Source: Strix aluco (lineage: Eukaryota > Chordata > Aves > Strigiformes > Strigidae). Taken from it: a DNA stretch of 64,000 nt. Of this stretch, positions 47,701-58,850 are shown piece after piece; positions within the stretch are counted from its first letter, which is position 1, and each line of letters opens with the position of its first letter. The stretch is from contig NC_133935.1 of assembly GCF_031877795.1 (NCBI RefSeq), positions 73,860,303 through 73,924,302 on the forward strand, given 5' to 3'. The position numbers were made by a program, and so were the translations under genes. A model generated the notes under the pieces. That model saw only the letters and a program-made list of their open reading frames with translations. It was not told where the DNA came from and made no database searches.

Positions 47701-50700
47701 GGGTGTGAGGCTGAAGGGTGTTCACAGCGGCCCATGTTAACACGGCTGCTCAGTGGTGGCATGTAGCAGCAGCCGCTTTGTGCACTGCACAACACAAATG
47801 GGTACTACACCAGGGCACGGGTGTGGGAGGGAGCTGAGCACCCCAACACCATACACAGTAGGAAGAAAGGCAGCACCCTGCTCCCTGTGGCCACGAGGTA
47901 GCTACTACATACCCACCACGTCCTCACCACTATCTTCCACATGCCAAGCTATCACCCTCAATGGTATTTCCTTTGCTAGTGCAGATACTAGTAATACCCA
48001 TAAAGTCTGAAATATGCAACATCAGAGGGTCATGCACCATACAAGTAACCTGCAAAATCCACTGAGCAGATCTGTCCAGCGGATGCAATTGCTCTCGTGT
48101 TACCTTTTGGAAAAAAAACAGGAGGTACAGAGAGCTGAGTGAAACAACTTGCCTCCTGCAATGATAGATTTAATTGAAATAGCTTTTAAAAAGGCAGCTA
48201 GGGGATGAGAATTCTTTTAACATTTTTTTGCCAGTTGACTTTTCTAAATTCCCTTTCTGGATTATTATTTTACCTGTTGTCCAGCATCTCTATATTTGCA
48301 GCTTCTTATTATACCTGAGATTCGTCAGGGGTTGGAAGGCATGTGGAATTTGCTGCCATTGCTTTCAGAAACAAAGCAGAGCTAAACCCCAAGGCCTCTG
48401 CTTCCCTCCTCACCGGCTCAGGTTTGATGGTTTCACTGGGCAAAGCCTGAGGACAGACTTCAAGCTAATTGCTCTCTTGAATAATGCTACATATTGAAGT
48501 AGAATCTTCAGGTTCAGTTCTTGAATGTGCTGTCTTTTATAAAGCCACAGCCAATAAAACAAAGCTACCACACAGTTCTTAGGTAAGTGCAGTTACTTTT
48601 CCCCTGTCTGCAAACAAACTTATCACTTTCCAGAGATTTTTGCTGATACCAAGACTATTTTCAGATCAGTTAACACATTTTCTTAACCAAAGGTCACAGT
48701 TTGCCCTGGGATTGTCAAAAAGCCGAGATTCAGTTGCCTTGTGATTTATTCACTGTCTCATTTTAAATCATTTACATTGTCATACAGAAGGTTAAAAATT
48801 TTATTTAATTTTAGTCACTCTCATCTACAAGAAATGTTTTGCAATACTTTTTTTTTTTAAAAAAAAGACACAATTTCTACTGTATCTCTGATTAACTATA
48901 TCAAACTATGCCTTCAATATCCCTTAATTTTGGATGGCTGAGAACTCAAAATACAATTTGTATCCAAACACTGAGGCTGGGTTTTCTTAGTTTATTATCA
49001 AAAATGCTTCTTTTTCCTGACTAAACCTTTTCCTGTGTTCCTGATAAGGAAGTTGTTGAAAGATGCTGGTAATTAGCATTTCAGATACAGTGGATTATAT
49101 AATCTCTGGGTTTTTTCCTTTAATATAACTTACTTTGAGTTCAGCATTTTCAGGATCAGCTGCATCAACTTGGTAAATGTGTTCTGGAGGTGTTCCTTCC
49201 AAGACATGGATCATTACAGCTGCATGGATATAAGTGTACTTATTGTCAGTTGGGTAAAAATAAAGGCTACAGTAGCAAAGATACTAATACACTGAAGCTG
49301 TCCAGGCATATTACTGCCTGCTGCATCTTCTCACTTCACAGGTGTAATTAAAAAATCATCACAAAAAGCACAAATACTCAAAAGATAAAAAGAAGCCAAT
49401 TGCATAACTGTAAACAGGCAACCATCACTGTGAGTTGCAATAGGAATTGTGCCTTCAGGAGAAAGACTGATCTTTACATATGGCCGATCTTGAGCTGCTC
49501 ACAGGATATGGAGTAAAATGATGTATTTGGGCTACACCTGTGTCTGTCTTTACTATGCAGATGGGGAGAACATAGCCCAGTGCTAGGTCCTCTTTGCTAT
49601 CCTCTCCCTGTGCACCTTCTGTCCCCTGTCAGGATAGCTCAGAGACTTTCCTCTTCATTTCTGCTTTTCCTTTATACCTGCGAGGTAAATAAATAGTGAA
49701 TGATTTGCGCTGACAAATTTATGCCTTATTAAGGGTGCTAATTCAGCACAAGGTGTATTTCTTTCCATGCCAGGAATTCTCACAGCTGGGCTGTCCCATA
49801 CTGGGCCACTGGCAACAGGCTTATCTCTCCTTGGGTAGAGCGATTAACAGAACAACAGTTCTTTAGATCACATTATTTGCTTTATGCCCTTTTGTGTCTG
49901 CTGGACTTGCTGTTTCTGGACTATTAGTTTCCACTGTGACCCCTGCTGACTGCTGCTTCTCATCAGAGCAGTGGGAATCCCAGAGCAGTGTAATGAGTTG
50001 TTCCCGGGGGACACAATATGAATATAAAGTTTAATGAGAGGGAGATGCTTTTTCATAACCAGTGAATGTGCAATTAGTGTCTAATTGTAGCTGGTACTGT
50101 TAACTAAAGCCACACAGTTAGACAGATCAGACATCTGTGCTCACCAATTTATGGCAGCTCTAGCTGAGAGTTAAGCTGATGCGCTTATTTGTAACAAGCT
50201 CCCACGTAGAGTGTGTTTCATGCTGTGCCAATCCCCTGAAGTGTCACATTTAATTATTATTAGATTCCAGCAGCACCCATGATATGCAAGACACCAGCTA
50301 TACTGAGAAGATGACACAGCCTCTTCCCTAGGGGAAGCTAATTTGCTTTACAAACTAAGTATTGTATGGAAGCAGGAAAGTCAAATGTGCTTAGGAGGCT
50401 TTAGTGAAGCAGGCTGAATTTGAGCAGGCCTAGTCTGCACCTGTCCGGGCAGAGAAGCCCTGCCCTCTGCAGTAGGCAGAAGTCAAGGCTGCACCCACTC
50501 TGCTCTGCTGACCACTCCAAGGGCTGCGAGTCACAGCCTTCATAACACGGCTGCTAGTCCAGATTGGGGGGGGTTCAGCAGCCAGCTCCAAGTACTTTTG
50601 AATGGATCACGGTTTCATACTTTCAGATTTTAAAAAAATTGCATATTGAATTATTGAATGCTCTTCCATACAGTGTTGTTAGAATATCAAGACTTCAAAA

Positions 50701-53700
50701 AGGCTCTCAGTAGCTCATGAAATAATAAAAACATATTTTTACTCACTACCTGAACTGTTCTGTCTGTGTATGAACACACAATAAATACATCATTATACTC
50801 TGTCAGCTCATGGTACAATTTTTCCAGGTCCCTCTCATTAGTAAATGAACAAGACAAAATTGCTCAGAGAGTAAGACAACTATTTCCTATTCTTTTTATT
50901 GGTGAGGTTGTCACTTGCATTAGGTACCTCATGGCATGCAAAGCCTGCCCTGACGACAGCTGGGGTCCAGACACTCCAGCCTCATTCCTAAGGCCACTGC
51001 ACACTCCTCCCTGTTGCACCTTTGCCCGTGGTCTGGTTAATATAAACTTGGTTAATACCATCTGCCCCACCCAGGAGGCAGAACTCTTTGCCTCTTTCCA
51101 TTTGCACCACCATAGATCACAATTTCCAAGATCTCACTCTTCAAACTGATTTTCCACTTAATTTCTCATGTGCAGATGCAAATGTAATATACAGGTGTAA
51201 AACATTGACAGAGTAACGTTTCTATCATTTTCCCTCTGAAATCTTTGCACATACATAGTATACACTTACATAAATTTATCTTGCTTCTTCAAATCAGTCT
51301 GGTTTTCAAGAAACTACTGAAAATGCACCCATACTCAATGGTTATATCCCCACCAAACTTGAAGTTTCTAATACATACCTCTAGGTAGGTATTAATCTCA
51401 TCAAAAAAAGAACATATATATTTATTGGTATAATTTTTTTTTTTCTTAAATTCTTCAGGTGCTTCAAAATGGTTAAATCATTTTTGGTTAAAGTTTCAAG
51501 AAAATTAAAAGGGCATTTCCAGAGATGAAGCATACCAAATATTTGTGTAAAATAAAGCTTTGATAAAAACAGTGTCCTGTTCCTCCTTTGTTTTCCTAAA
51601 GGAAAATGCTTAGACCACTTTAGCTACAGGCACTGTATGCAGCTATAGATTTTTTTAACCTGATGTCATCTTTTCAAGCATTGTTTTTTTCAAATACCAT
51701 CATTATCTTACTTTGAATTGCCATATTTCCTCGAAACACAGGATGTTCGTTTTTATCTGTTACTTGGATGGTCAGTATGTTAAGGTCAGTTCTCCCAGTT
51801 ATATCTTCAACAAAAATCAGTAAATCAAAGCTCTTTGGCATTGTTTCATAATCTAGAACAGGGTTTCCAGTGGTAACAACCTGAAAAGAAAAAACTATTA
51901 TTAGCACATGATATAAGTTATAGTCTATATGAGTGAATAGAAGTAAAGGGACACTTTCCATGAGTAAGAAGTGAGTATTTTAGATCATCTTCTACTTGCT
52001 GGCCCATTTCTTGTCAGTGGCAGAAATGTGAGAAAAACAGAGTTGAAAACCCAAAATGTAGTGTCTTCACGGACCAACTCAAGGAACTCTTGTGTAAGGG
52101 ACAATCTGAAGAGGAGAAAGCCTGAAAGGAGCTGTCCTGCCTCACAGGCAATGCTTTGCCTTCGTGGTCAGGACTACATCTTGCAGGTGCCAAGTCTTCA
52201 CCTTTCCACACCAAGCTCCAGGAGCAGTTGAGGTGTGATGAGACTGAAAACTGGGAGGAAGCCCTGCAGGACACAAGGGCAGCTTCACTATTTCTGTGAG
52301 TCAGGAGCACAAGGGGAAAGACCTTTTACTTGCAATAAGGAATGTGGGGGCAGGAGACCAAATAGTCTAGCAGGTACCAGTCCCTTCCTTGTATAAGCTA
52401 TGTCTGGGAGATGACTTTCAGGAAACAAGAGGAAGGAGGGAGCTGCATGAGCACACTGTATGAGAGAGGGACAAGAACTGTTTGGTGAAAATGTTGTGCT
52501 AATTAAAGAAATAACATAGGCCTTAAGTTTTGAAAGATTGATAAGGCAAACATTTGCTTTGAGGGTTTTTTTTTTGGAAAGGCTTCCAGCTCTGCATATT
52601 GCCTCTTAACACAGAATATGTACAAGCACAAGACTGACATTCTGTGAAAAAACATTAAATACATTCATTTTGGACTTAGGATGAGTCCAGAGCAACAGCA
52701 GGATGCTAAAAGTTGTATACTTCAATCTTCATTGCTGAAGCTAATTAAGAAACAAGAACTGTCCTTTCTTGGACAAGAAAGGAAAAGGTGACTTAAATTT
52801 GCTGCATAGCTAAAAAACTGTGAAGCTTGAACATGGTAGCAGCGTGCTGTGGAACTGGAGAAGGAGAAGAGTTGGGGCTCACAAGTGTGTGTGACAAGGA
52901 GTGTGTCAGTGTATTCACAATACTGCAGAATGGATGAGCCTGAAGAGGATGCAGGAGGAGAACAATGAAAGAAATCCTTGATTTTAGATGAGATGCCATG
53001 GCCGGAAGACAAATACAAAGGTGATGTCAGCACAATTAGAAGACAGAAGCCAAACTAGAGCCAATTAACAAAGACGGAGGATAGTGATCAGAAGCACAAA
53101 CGTTTTATGCCTTCTGGTACGTAAAACAGCTGCTCTCTGGAACCTTGTGGATCTTTTTGTTACAATACTGCAGGAGAAAACAACTATGTCCTGGATGGTC
53201 CTATATTGTACAAATAGAAGCTTCTCATAAAAGTGAAAGCTTGTAACACCAGTGGGAAGGTTGCTCTCCAAAATGAATGTTTGCTGGAGATCTAAGTACA
53301 GTAAACAATGCAACTAATTCCAAATGAAAAACTGTCCAATTCTAAGCAGAAATTATGTGCTCTGGGGATTACCCCTCCAGTTCACAGCCAGATATTTTCA
53401 TTGGTGTTGTAACTACAGCCAGACTGCCTAAACACACATCTTCCACCCTCCTTTATAGAGACCCCGCAAGTGAAGATGTGAATCTAGATGGTCTCTTTCT
53501 AGGTTGCTTTTGAGAACAGCTTGCCACTGGTATAGGCTGTGAGCCACAGTTCACCTCTCCTCCAGGTAGGAGCAATGCTTACTGGTAGAGGCAGCGCTGT
53601 ATACACTTGAAGCAGCTGCAGACTTCGTGAAAGGGGGTCTAGAGTCACCCCATGACTGTCTGCTCCTTGTTCCACCTGACAATTTCACTGCTCCCTGCTC

Positions 53701-56700
53701 CCCCCTTCACACCTGGGATGCAGAGGGACCATGACTAACAGCATCAAGGTAGTTTCAGGCAGCAGTATGTTTTCATGCATTCAACACATCTTCTGCCCAT
53801 GGGATTCTTCAAACAAGAGTAAGGTGAGGAGGAATGAGCAGGGCTCAGATCTCAGAAACTGTGATTTTCTCAGAAATCTCAAAACGTACCAAGAAATGTG
53901 ATATTGCCTTGGCTTGCTGCAACAGGACTAAATGTGCTTCATAAATACGGAAAAGCCTGTGCTAACGGATACTTAACTAATCTTCAAACCCCATAATTCA
54001 TACATGAAATACTGCCTTTTTCTATATCTTAGCAAAGATGTAATGGCAGTAGGTAGAGCTGATCATTTTGGATCACATCACTTTTGCAAAATATTGCACA
54101 GAATACAATATTTCTCCAAATTTTCTCCCAGAAACATCAGCAAAGAGAATGAGAAAAAAAGCCTTTGTATCAATTCTGTGAAAACTTGATCTTCCTTGGA
54201 AACACCCAGAAAAATGTATTCAAATTAACTTTTGAAGACTACTCAGTGTCTATCCATATCTTTTAGAGACACTCTTCAGTGTCACTGTTTAGGCTCAGAC
54301 ATGTAAGCGAGTTACAGTGGGATGACAAGTTATCATGTGTCTGAACACTCACTGCCAGTGACAAATGTGAGCTAATACTTGCTAATTTATCCAGCAATGA
54401 AATTAGCCTGAAGTAATAGAAATTGCTTTGCATTTGCCATAGGACAAGAGCACGCAATAGATAGAAATAGATCACAGATGTGTGGAAGTGTGATAACTTC
54501 TTACCTCAAGATAAATTCCTTGTGTGTCACAGCCTTTGTTCAGAATTAAATATGACTTTGATCTGACTCAGCTTACTTTAGTTTGGAAGTGAGTCAAATT
54601 CATTTTCATTCTAGGTGAGAGTGGTCAAACAGAAGATGCATGTGGTTTAACAAAGCCACTTTAAATTCACAGTGACTTCATATAAATTAAGTTGAAAAAC
54701 TATGGACAAATCCTCAAATCAGAAGCAGGTCCTATATGTCCTTCTTCACCTCTTATTTTCCAAAACTCATGGGGTTTTTTCTATCACAGAATAAATGGAA
54801 TTATTGTGATAGGTGGTTTTTGCCTAGATGCATTTAAAAATTATAATCAGTATTGCTATTCATCTGTCATATCTATTATAGCATGTCCAAATACTATCAC
54901 AGTCTGCATTTGCAACTCTTCCGTGATTAAAAGATGAGACACTGTGCACTGTCAGTGCTCCGTAATCCAGGAAACATCAGCCTACATGACTGAACATTGC
55001 TCAAGCTAAATGTAAAACTCACCCTGTATTCAAGATCTCCTTTTGATTCAATATCAAAAGCCTCTGTAAGTGGATTTGAATTTACTATGGTAGGAAGTAT
55101 TGCAACACCTTCAGAAGACAATGGAGAAACAGTTACATTAAAGGTATAAACTGAAACACCAGCTGCTGCATTTTCTTCAACAGTGCTTGTTGCAGGTAAG
55201 CCCTTAAGCAACTGGGTTCTTCTTCCTGCAAGATGAAAATGAATGTAAAATTACTTCTGGGAATCTTAGGCTAGCAGGAGCACACAGCTTGTGCCAAGAG
55301 CGGCCGTTAATGAGCACAAAATGGCCTGATTCTCTTTTTGCTTATGAATGGTGGCATTGCACGGTAGTAAAACCAGTGCTAATGTCAAAAGAATCAATCT
55401 TTTCTCTAATTCAGTACTATACTGTTGTCATCTTGAGTGGCTGTTGTTCAAGTAGTATTGTTACTGTGTTTGCCTTCATATATGCCTTTATATAGAAGCA
55501 AAGAAACCAAACATGTTGCTATTATTTCATCTCAAACCCTGTGCTAATTGCTGCCTCTGTGCACTAATCACATCAAAAGGCACCTTGAATCACACAGGCC
55601 TGGGTGTTAAAGAAGCAATCTTTTTTGCGAATTACACCGTCTGTAGTGCCCCTTTCCTCCATGTTCCCTCTTCTGAATCTTTCTAGGATAGCTATGTGCA
55701 CTCCTGGCTTGTGAGAGTGTGAGTTAGCAACAACTTTGGGGGTTGTGCTGTTGTGTCTTCTGCTTTGAGCATGGAAGAGCAACCTCCAGTCCTTGGAGGA
55801 GGTGTGGGCCCACAAAAGCACCCTATGGTTGAAAACTGCCTGGAAGCAGCAGTCTGCTGTGGCATCCAACAGCTTTGCATGAGTTCCTTGCTTCTCAGTC
55901 AGACCTCTGGACTCCCCAAACCAAAATCTTTGTTTGCTCTGTCATTTAGCTTCTGGTTTTTGTTATTTTAACAAAGGCCTGTTGTGCTTTATCTCATTAA
56001 GAGTGTCTAGAAAACATAAACCAGGACAGCTTTTAGGGCATGTCCTGAAACAACATCTTAGTAACCTCATATGCCTAAACTGGCAATGTACCTCAACATG
56101 AGACTGTGACCCTGCTGACTGTTGCTTGTGGGGGCTTCACTGGCTTGTCCAAAACACTTGCCAAGAAAGCTGGCTGTGTTCAGTCAAACTTCCTACACAC
56201 TGTGTGCCGAGAGGGAGGCAGATACTGCTCACTCAAGGGCCTGGCCAGGCTGTTCATACACCACAAATACTGTAGCAAAAGCTCCGTGAAGCCTTTATTT
56301 TTGCTGGGCAACTGCAAGGTAAAAAGCTGCTACAGGAACTAGTCTGAGGCCATTAGGGCTGCAGCATGTTTCTGCTTGGATGCTCAGGCTCAGCCTGGAG
56401 CTTGGGAACATAATGCCAAGGGGAAATCTGCTGCTTTGCAACAGCTCTGCGGTGTGGGACAGAACCATCTCCCTTTGCCCCCTTCTCATGCGGCTGGGGA
56501 AGGATGGCCCACATCAGCTACCAAAAAAGCATTCTAATTGCTGTTCCTCCAACAGCAGCAGGCTTTTTAATCTGGAGGATGAAAGTTCAGCTCCAATGTT
56601 ATACAATGACATTAGAAGAAGACTTAGTGACATTTTCCCCAAACTATCAAAAAATCTTGTTTCCCTATATCCTGAGAAAAATTTGGGAGCAATTTAGGGA

Positions 56701-58850
56701 TAGCCCACATATGGCCTTTGTGTGATAGACATTGCTCCTGTTACAGGCCTCTCAAATAACTGTTCCCCATAGGATCAGAGAAGACTTAGGATCCCAGTGC
56801 TTTTGCTACACGAGAAGCAAAACTAATAGCAGTAGATGAGTCCACATGACAAAGCATGGAGTCATATCGTCTCCCTTCTTCCTGCATCCCAGCCCAGGAG
56901 GCACTTGACCTTGCAGTGTTTCCTGAAGCACTTCTTAGAGCAACATGACTGCATTAGACACCTCCAGTTCTTCCTCTTGCAGCCTGCAAGACTCACTGCA
57001 TTGTGGGGAAGAGAAGGAGGGCGCACGGGGGATGTTGTTCATGTATCCAGCCATACTAGGCTGTGGTGGGAGAGTTTGCCTCTGGGAAGACCTCTTCTGA
57101 GCACAGGGCCTCACTGGTAAGAGGCAGAGCTGAGGCACTTCCCCAGAGCCTCTCCATATCTGCATGGAGGTTCCCCTGCTCCCACACTCCAGATACAGCA
57201 GGTCCATGGATCACTGATCTGGCTGGGATTACTCTGGCATTTATGGAAAAAAAGGCAGGTGAGTGAGGTCCAGGCTGGGATGTGGGAGACTGAGATGGGA
57301 ACTACCTGTAAGAGTTAATCTGAACAGGTCACACTGACACTCCAGTAGGACTGAGTTCAGGCGAGCTGTTCCTGACTTATGTCAGTGGAAGCAGGACCCA
57401 GTGAAGGACTGAGTTTTTAATCAACATTCTTACAGATTCTGGAAAACATCATCAACAAAAATCACCCATGCAAATGAGACTGGGCTGAGAGAGGCTTCTA
57501 GGGATACATTTCCATAAGTGGAGCTGAACTTTGTATATAATCTCCTGTGGACAGTACCTGATGAATCCAGTTCCCTCAGCAAGATAGAGCTCATTAATGG
57601 AAACCATTCATAAAATCAGTAAAATAATTTATAACATTTAGAAATGTAGAAAGAAAAGAGTTGCTATTTTTATATTATCTCTAAAGATTTCATTGGCTGT
57701 TTATTCAGGATTTGTCTTTCTAAATCACAAGTTCTTACTTCTTGCTCTTTATTTTTAACTGAAATTTTTGGTACTGCATTTAAATGGATTCTTCTTCCAA
57801 TTGATTTTACAAAAGCCCTCCTTCCATATTCACAAGTCCTTGCTTACCTCCTTACTTCAGAGAACAAAACATGCCTGAAGCAATTTAATACATTATTTAT
57901 CAGAATTACCAGCCCCAAACATTGACAAATGCTGAGTCCAAGACAAAGCAATCATGAGACTGGCTTTGAGAAGTATATGCATATTTAAGTCTTATTTATC
58001 TGTGATTTGTCAGTCTTTACAGTGTGCTTGAGTCACAACTTCAAGCTTTTCTCTGTTCACAATCATGCAGGTTAGAAAAACGCTATTTTTTTCAAGGAAA
58101 GCTGAGATTCACATGCAGTGTCCAGATCAGAGTTTTGGGGACATCAGGAAAATCACCAAATACTGTCAGGTTCCTGAGGGTCGGCAGAACTCTTTCAGTT
58201 CCTTGAGAGCAAAGTCACCCTGCCTGAGCAGCTAGCTTACTACAAGCAACACCAAGTGCTCCAGGAGCCACACAGACTGCAGTTTGAAGATCTACTTTAA
58301 GTTGCTAATGTGCACATATTCATATTGGCAAATCTCCCATATTTTTACACTGGGCAAAGATAGTAATATTACCCTACTAATACTCTCCATGAGTGTTTTC
58401 TTGTTTGGTCTTGTTTGGTTGCTTGTTTTACTTCATCAAAGAGAAATGTATCAATATTTGAAAGAATACTGGAGTATTAATACTAGATATTGTTTCTTGG
58501 ACAGCTGACCTCCTTTCCCACTCCAGCACCATCACACTGAGCAGTGGCTATTGCACATGAAGTGCCTCATCCAGCAAAGTGTCTTAGCAAGGAGTCATAT
58601 TCTCTTCTTCATTATACTGCTGTAACCACAGAGCTCAATCTATTTCAGTAGGAAAATAATTGTTACTTGATTTTTTCCATCCGTGTCTGATCCCTAAATA
58701 TGTATTATAAAGCTCCCAAGAGAAAGTATAACAGCCAACAGTGTTCTAATTTTAGCAGCGTAATGAAATCATGTTCTTACCAGATACTACTCCCAGCAAA
58801 ATGAGGAGAAGGAGCATGCTCTTCATCATCTTTACAGCCCTGTCCTTCAT
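20489..58850 (-). CDS. CDHR3: Cadherin-related family member 3, whole coding span, 19 exons
   Basis: CDHR3 is a calcium-dependent adhesion-type membrane protein of ciliated airway epithelium; the human protein is the receptor for rhinovirus C. The 19 exons below join without a frame break to 2595 nt, 864 residues (human about 885). What I see: signal peptide in residues 1-24; six cadherin repeats at about 25-137, 138-240, 241-347, 348-457, 463-565 and 568-690; linker motifs such as VTDKNEHP, NINDERP, DDINDNPPEC and EVNDEDP; LDYE-type motifs near the middle of repeats 1, 2, 5 and 6; many N-glycosylation sequons; a transmembrane helix near 713-737; and a basic tail with the conserved NTVFDGEA and VTGKMYEFN blocks. 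The gene converges on SYPL1 as in human 7q22. A non-coding 5' exon is possible. Orthology is inferred from motif order, length and synteny. Confidence 0.95.
20941..20990 (+). repeat. Perfect 9-bp inverted repeat followed by poly-A
   Basis: AATAGGAAT at 20941-20949 pairs perfectly with ATTCCTATT at 20959-20967 across a 9-nt loop. A run of 21 A follows at 20970-20990. It lies in the last intron of CDHR3, where the - strand reads as a T tract about 240 nt before exon 19. Confidence 0.8.
23496..23544 (-). CDS. CDHR3: CDHR3 coding exon 18
   Basis: 49 nt, phase 0 to 1. Acceptor CTTCACAG, donor GTAATA. It encodes TMTKLNTVFDGEARDP; the NTVFDGEA block is shared with mammalian CDHR3 tails. Confidence 0.92.
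24448..24479 (-). CDS. CDHR3: CDHR3 coding exon 17
   Basis: 32 nt, phase 1 to 0. Acceptor TTCTGTAG, donor GTAAGT. It encodes the lysine-rich cytoplasmic EKKKLKKEVVV. Confidence 0.8.
25800..25920 (-). repeat. CR1 LINE fragment (old)
   Basis: The + strand has accaaaaggaccgtgaaatc, gcctcccataatcagc and tattcttgtactgggtcaaa. The block order is that of the reverse complement of an ancient CR1 3' region. Strongly diverged. Confidence 0.5.
25983..25996 (-). CDS. CDHR3: CDHR3 coding exon 16 (14-nt microexon)
   Basis: 14 nt between a pyrimidine-rich acceptor (TTTTTTCATTACAG) and the donor GTATGT. It enters in phase 2 and leaves in phase 1, exactly what is needed to join exons 15 and 17; with the split codons it gives LINAPE. 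Support is by frame and splice signals only. Confidence 0.7.
27391..27572 (-). CDS. CDHR3: CDHR3 coding exon 15 (transmembrane)
   Basis: 182 nt, phase 0 to 2. Acceptor TTTTAAAAG (poor tract), donor GTGAGT. It encodes SAWYVPFVITLGS followed by a Leu/Gly helix and a WVRTR stop-transfer sequence. The frame meets a TGA right at the donor, so reading through the intron would truncate the tail. Confidence 0.93.
30167..30411 (-). CDS. CDHR3: CDHR3 coding exon 14
   Basis: 245 nt, phase 1 to 0. Acceptor TTCTGCAG, donor GTAAGT. It encodes the rest of repeat 6 (NNHFTFSPSAGSNTSRL, RFDYESG, VYITDDNL) and the juxtamembrane strand ending in PNPTTVITTT. Confidence 0.95.
31540..31901 (+). mobile_element. Solo LTR of an endogenous retrovirus
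   Basis: 362 bp bounded by TG and CA. The ends are inverted repeats with two mismatches: TGTCCTGGTTTA at the left and TAAACCACCACA at the right. The 5-bp target duplication CCTTT flanks it at 31535-31539 and 31902-31906. An ATTAAA poly(A) signal at 31794-31799 gives + orientation. No gag, pol or env remains beside it, so recombination has removed the internal region. It lies in CDHR3 intron 13, antisense to the gene. The ends resemble bird ERV LTRs; the family cannot be fixed by eye. Confidence 0.9.
32464..32635 (-). CDS. CDHR3: CDHR3 coding exon 13
   Basis: 172 nt, phase 0 to 1. Acceptor TCTTTCAG, donor GTACTG. It encodes the repeat 5-6 linker VLEVNDEDPVC and the first part of repeat 6, ending in DSDPRSFRYFINE. 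Confidence 0.94.
34356..34582 (-). CDS. CDHR3: CDHR3 coding exon 12
   Basis: 227 nt, phase 1 to 0. Acceptor GTCTCTCAG, donor GTGAGT. It encodes most of repeat 5 with VNARDKDWPP, INIFWISPTKGDVKIL and RLDYETT. The Tyr of that last motif (residue 532, codon at 34422-34424) aligns with human residue 529. Confidence 0.95.
36270..37075 (+). mobile_element. CR1 LINE, 3' end of ORF2 and 3' UTR
   Basis: About 0.8 kb, 5'-truncated. The + strand frame at 36691-36876 still reads like the C-terminus of CR1 reverse transcriptase (ELGLFRLNKERRRRDLIVVL, then HYLKG). Downstream come the standard CR1 blocks ggctgtggagtctccatcct, gagcaacctgatct and ccagaggtccctta, and an end near ttctgtgacc. Stops and indels show it is dead. 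It lies in CDHR3 intron 11, antisense to the gene. The left edge is approximate. Confidence 0.85.
37745..37850 (+). repeat. MIR SINE fragment
   Basis: The blocks gttcagttcctggctctgtc, then a ttgtgcaattgctgaatttg stretch, then tgtctcagcttccatctgta follow the order of the MIR core and 3' region. It sits about 170 bp from CDHR3 exon 11, in intron 11. Confidence 0.65.
38017..38115 (-). CDS. CDHR3: CDHR3 coding exon 11 (tandem donor)
   Basis: 99 nt, phase 1 to 1. Acceptor TTTCCAG. It encodes the end of repeat 4, the linker KPVNEFFPVF and the start of repeat 5 (YEFNVPEIIK). The donor used must be GTACAG; a stronger-looking GTAAGT five bases downstream would shift the frame. Confidence 0.88.
38261..38360 (-). 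CDS. CDHR3: CDHR3 coding exon 10 (GC donor)
   Basis: 100 nt, phase 0 to 1. Acceptor TAATTTAG. It encodes SIDLENPANLGVEVYSLTV and RVQDIACPNYS of repeat 4. The donor is GCAAGT: a GC-AG intron is needed, since the nearby GT (four bases downstream) breaks the frame into exon 11. Confidence 0.9.
39859..40027 (-). CDS. CDHR3: CDHR3 coding exon 9
   Basis: 169 nt, phase 2 to 0. Acceptor TTAAACAG, donor GTCAGT (non-consensus but frame-preserving). It encodes the N-terminal part of repeat 4 with NTTAGMLLLDLRNYC and NNQFNFTGLSGFGS. Confidence 0.92.
41005..41065 (+). repeat. Possible MIR or L2 3' fragment
   Basis: Contains acttcatctgtaaaacagag followed by ttaatgttatg, resembling the MIR/L2 3' end. Short and diverged. 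Confidence 0.35.
41663..41852 (-). CDS. CDHR3: CDHR3 coding exon 8
   Basis: 190 nt, phase 1 to 2. Acceptor CTGCCCAG, donor GTATTG (weak). It encodes the end of repeat 3 with RIDRDA, a sequon in PNISLIV, and the canonical linker DDINDNPPEC, the best calcium-binding linker of the protein. Confidence 0.95.
43182..43330 (-). CDS. CDHR3: CDHR3 coding exon 7
   Basis: 149 nt, phase 2 to 1. Acceptor TCTTGTAG, donor GTAAGA. It encodes the start of repeat 3 with PEEQSPGTVVANITAKDPDD, including an N-glycosylation sequon. Confidence 0.95.
43608..43700 (-). repeat. CR1-like 3' tail fragment
   Basis: The + strand reads cacagaatcatggaagctga followed by ggggctgttaaatcatgcag and a ccctctccctgcagagcc block, similar to the reverse complement of a CR1 3' terminus. 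Confidence 0.45.
46894..46998 (-). CDS. CDHR3: CDHR3 coding exon 6
   Basis: 105 nt, phase 2 to 2. Acceptor TTTAACAG, donor GTAAGT. It encodes the end of repeat 2 with TVTDPDGLNSTRTVNVNI and the linker NINDERPYF. Confidence 0.93.
47104..47198 (-). CDS. CDHR3: CDHR3 coding exon 5
   Basis: 95 nt, phase 0 to 2. Acceptor TTCATTTCAG, donor GTGAGA. It encodes the middle of repeat 2, with LESGAIFSTKEFDYEKD, the calcium-site region. Confidence 0.93.
49134..49219 (-). CDS. CDHR3: CDHR3 coding exon 4
   Basis: 86 nt, phase 1 to 0. Acceptor CCATGCAG, donor GTAAGT. It encodes the start of repeat 2 (residues 148-176) with VLEGTPPEHIYQVDAADPE. Confidence 0.92.
51712..51880 (-). CDS. CDHR3: CDHR3 coding exon 3
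   Basis: 169 nt, phase 0 to 1. Acceptor CTTTTCAG, donor GTAAGA. It encodes the second half of repeat 1 with LDYET, the FDLLIFVED strand and the linker VTDKNEHPVF. Confidence 0.95.
55023..55225 (-). CDS. CDHR3: CDHR3 coding exon 2
   Basis: 203 nt, phase 1 to 0. Acceptor TCTTGCAG, donor GTGAGT. It encodes the N-terminal half of cadherin repeat 1 (residues 24-91) with the TVEENAAAG start motif, an NVT sequon and the NSNPLTEAFDIES block. Confidence 0.93.
58781..58850 (-). CDS. CDHR3: CDHR3 coding exon 1 (signal peptide)
   Basis: The start ATG is at 58850-58848. It encodes a short basic N-terminus and a Leu/Ile/Val core (SMLLLLILLGVVSG), a signal peptide. Further ATGs at codons 8, 9 and 12 could also start it. 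The donor is GTAAGA, phase 1. An acceptor-like TTCCTTCAG lies just upstream (AG at 58868-58867), so an untranslated exon may precede it. Confidence 0.85.

Larger units (their letters stand above)
38361..49133 (-). other. CDHR3: CDHR3 introns 4-9
   Basis: Introns 38361-39858, 40028-41662, 41853-43181, 43331-46893, 46999-47103 (only 105 bp) and 47199-49133. Recognised contents: a possible MIR tail at 41005-41065 and a CR1-like tail at 43608-43700. The rest shows no feature I can name. Confidence 0.7.
49220..58780 (-). other. CDHR3: CDHR3 introns 1-3
   Basis: Introns 49220-51711, 51881-55022 and 55226-58780. No repeat family or hidden exon was recognised, apart from short homopolymers. Confidence 0.7.
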
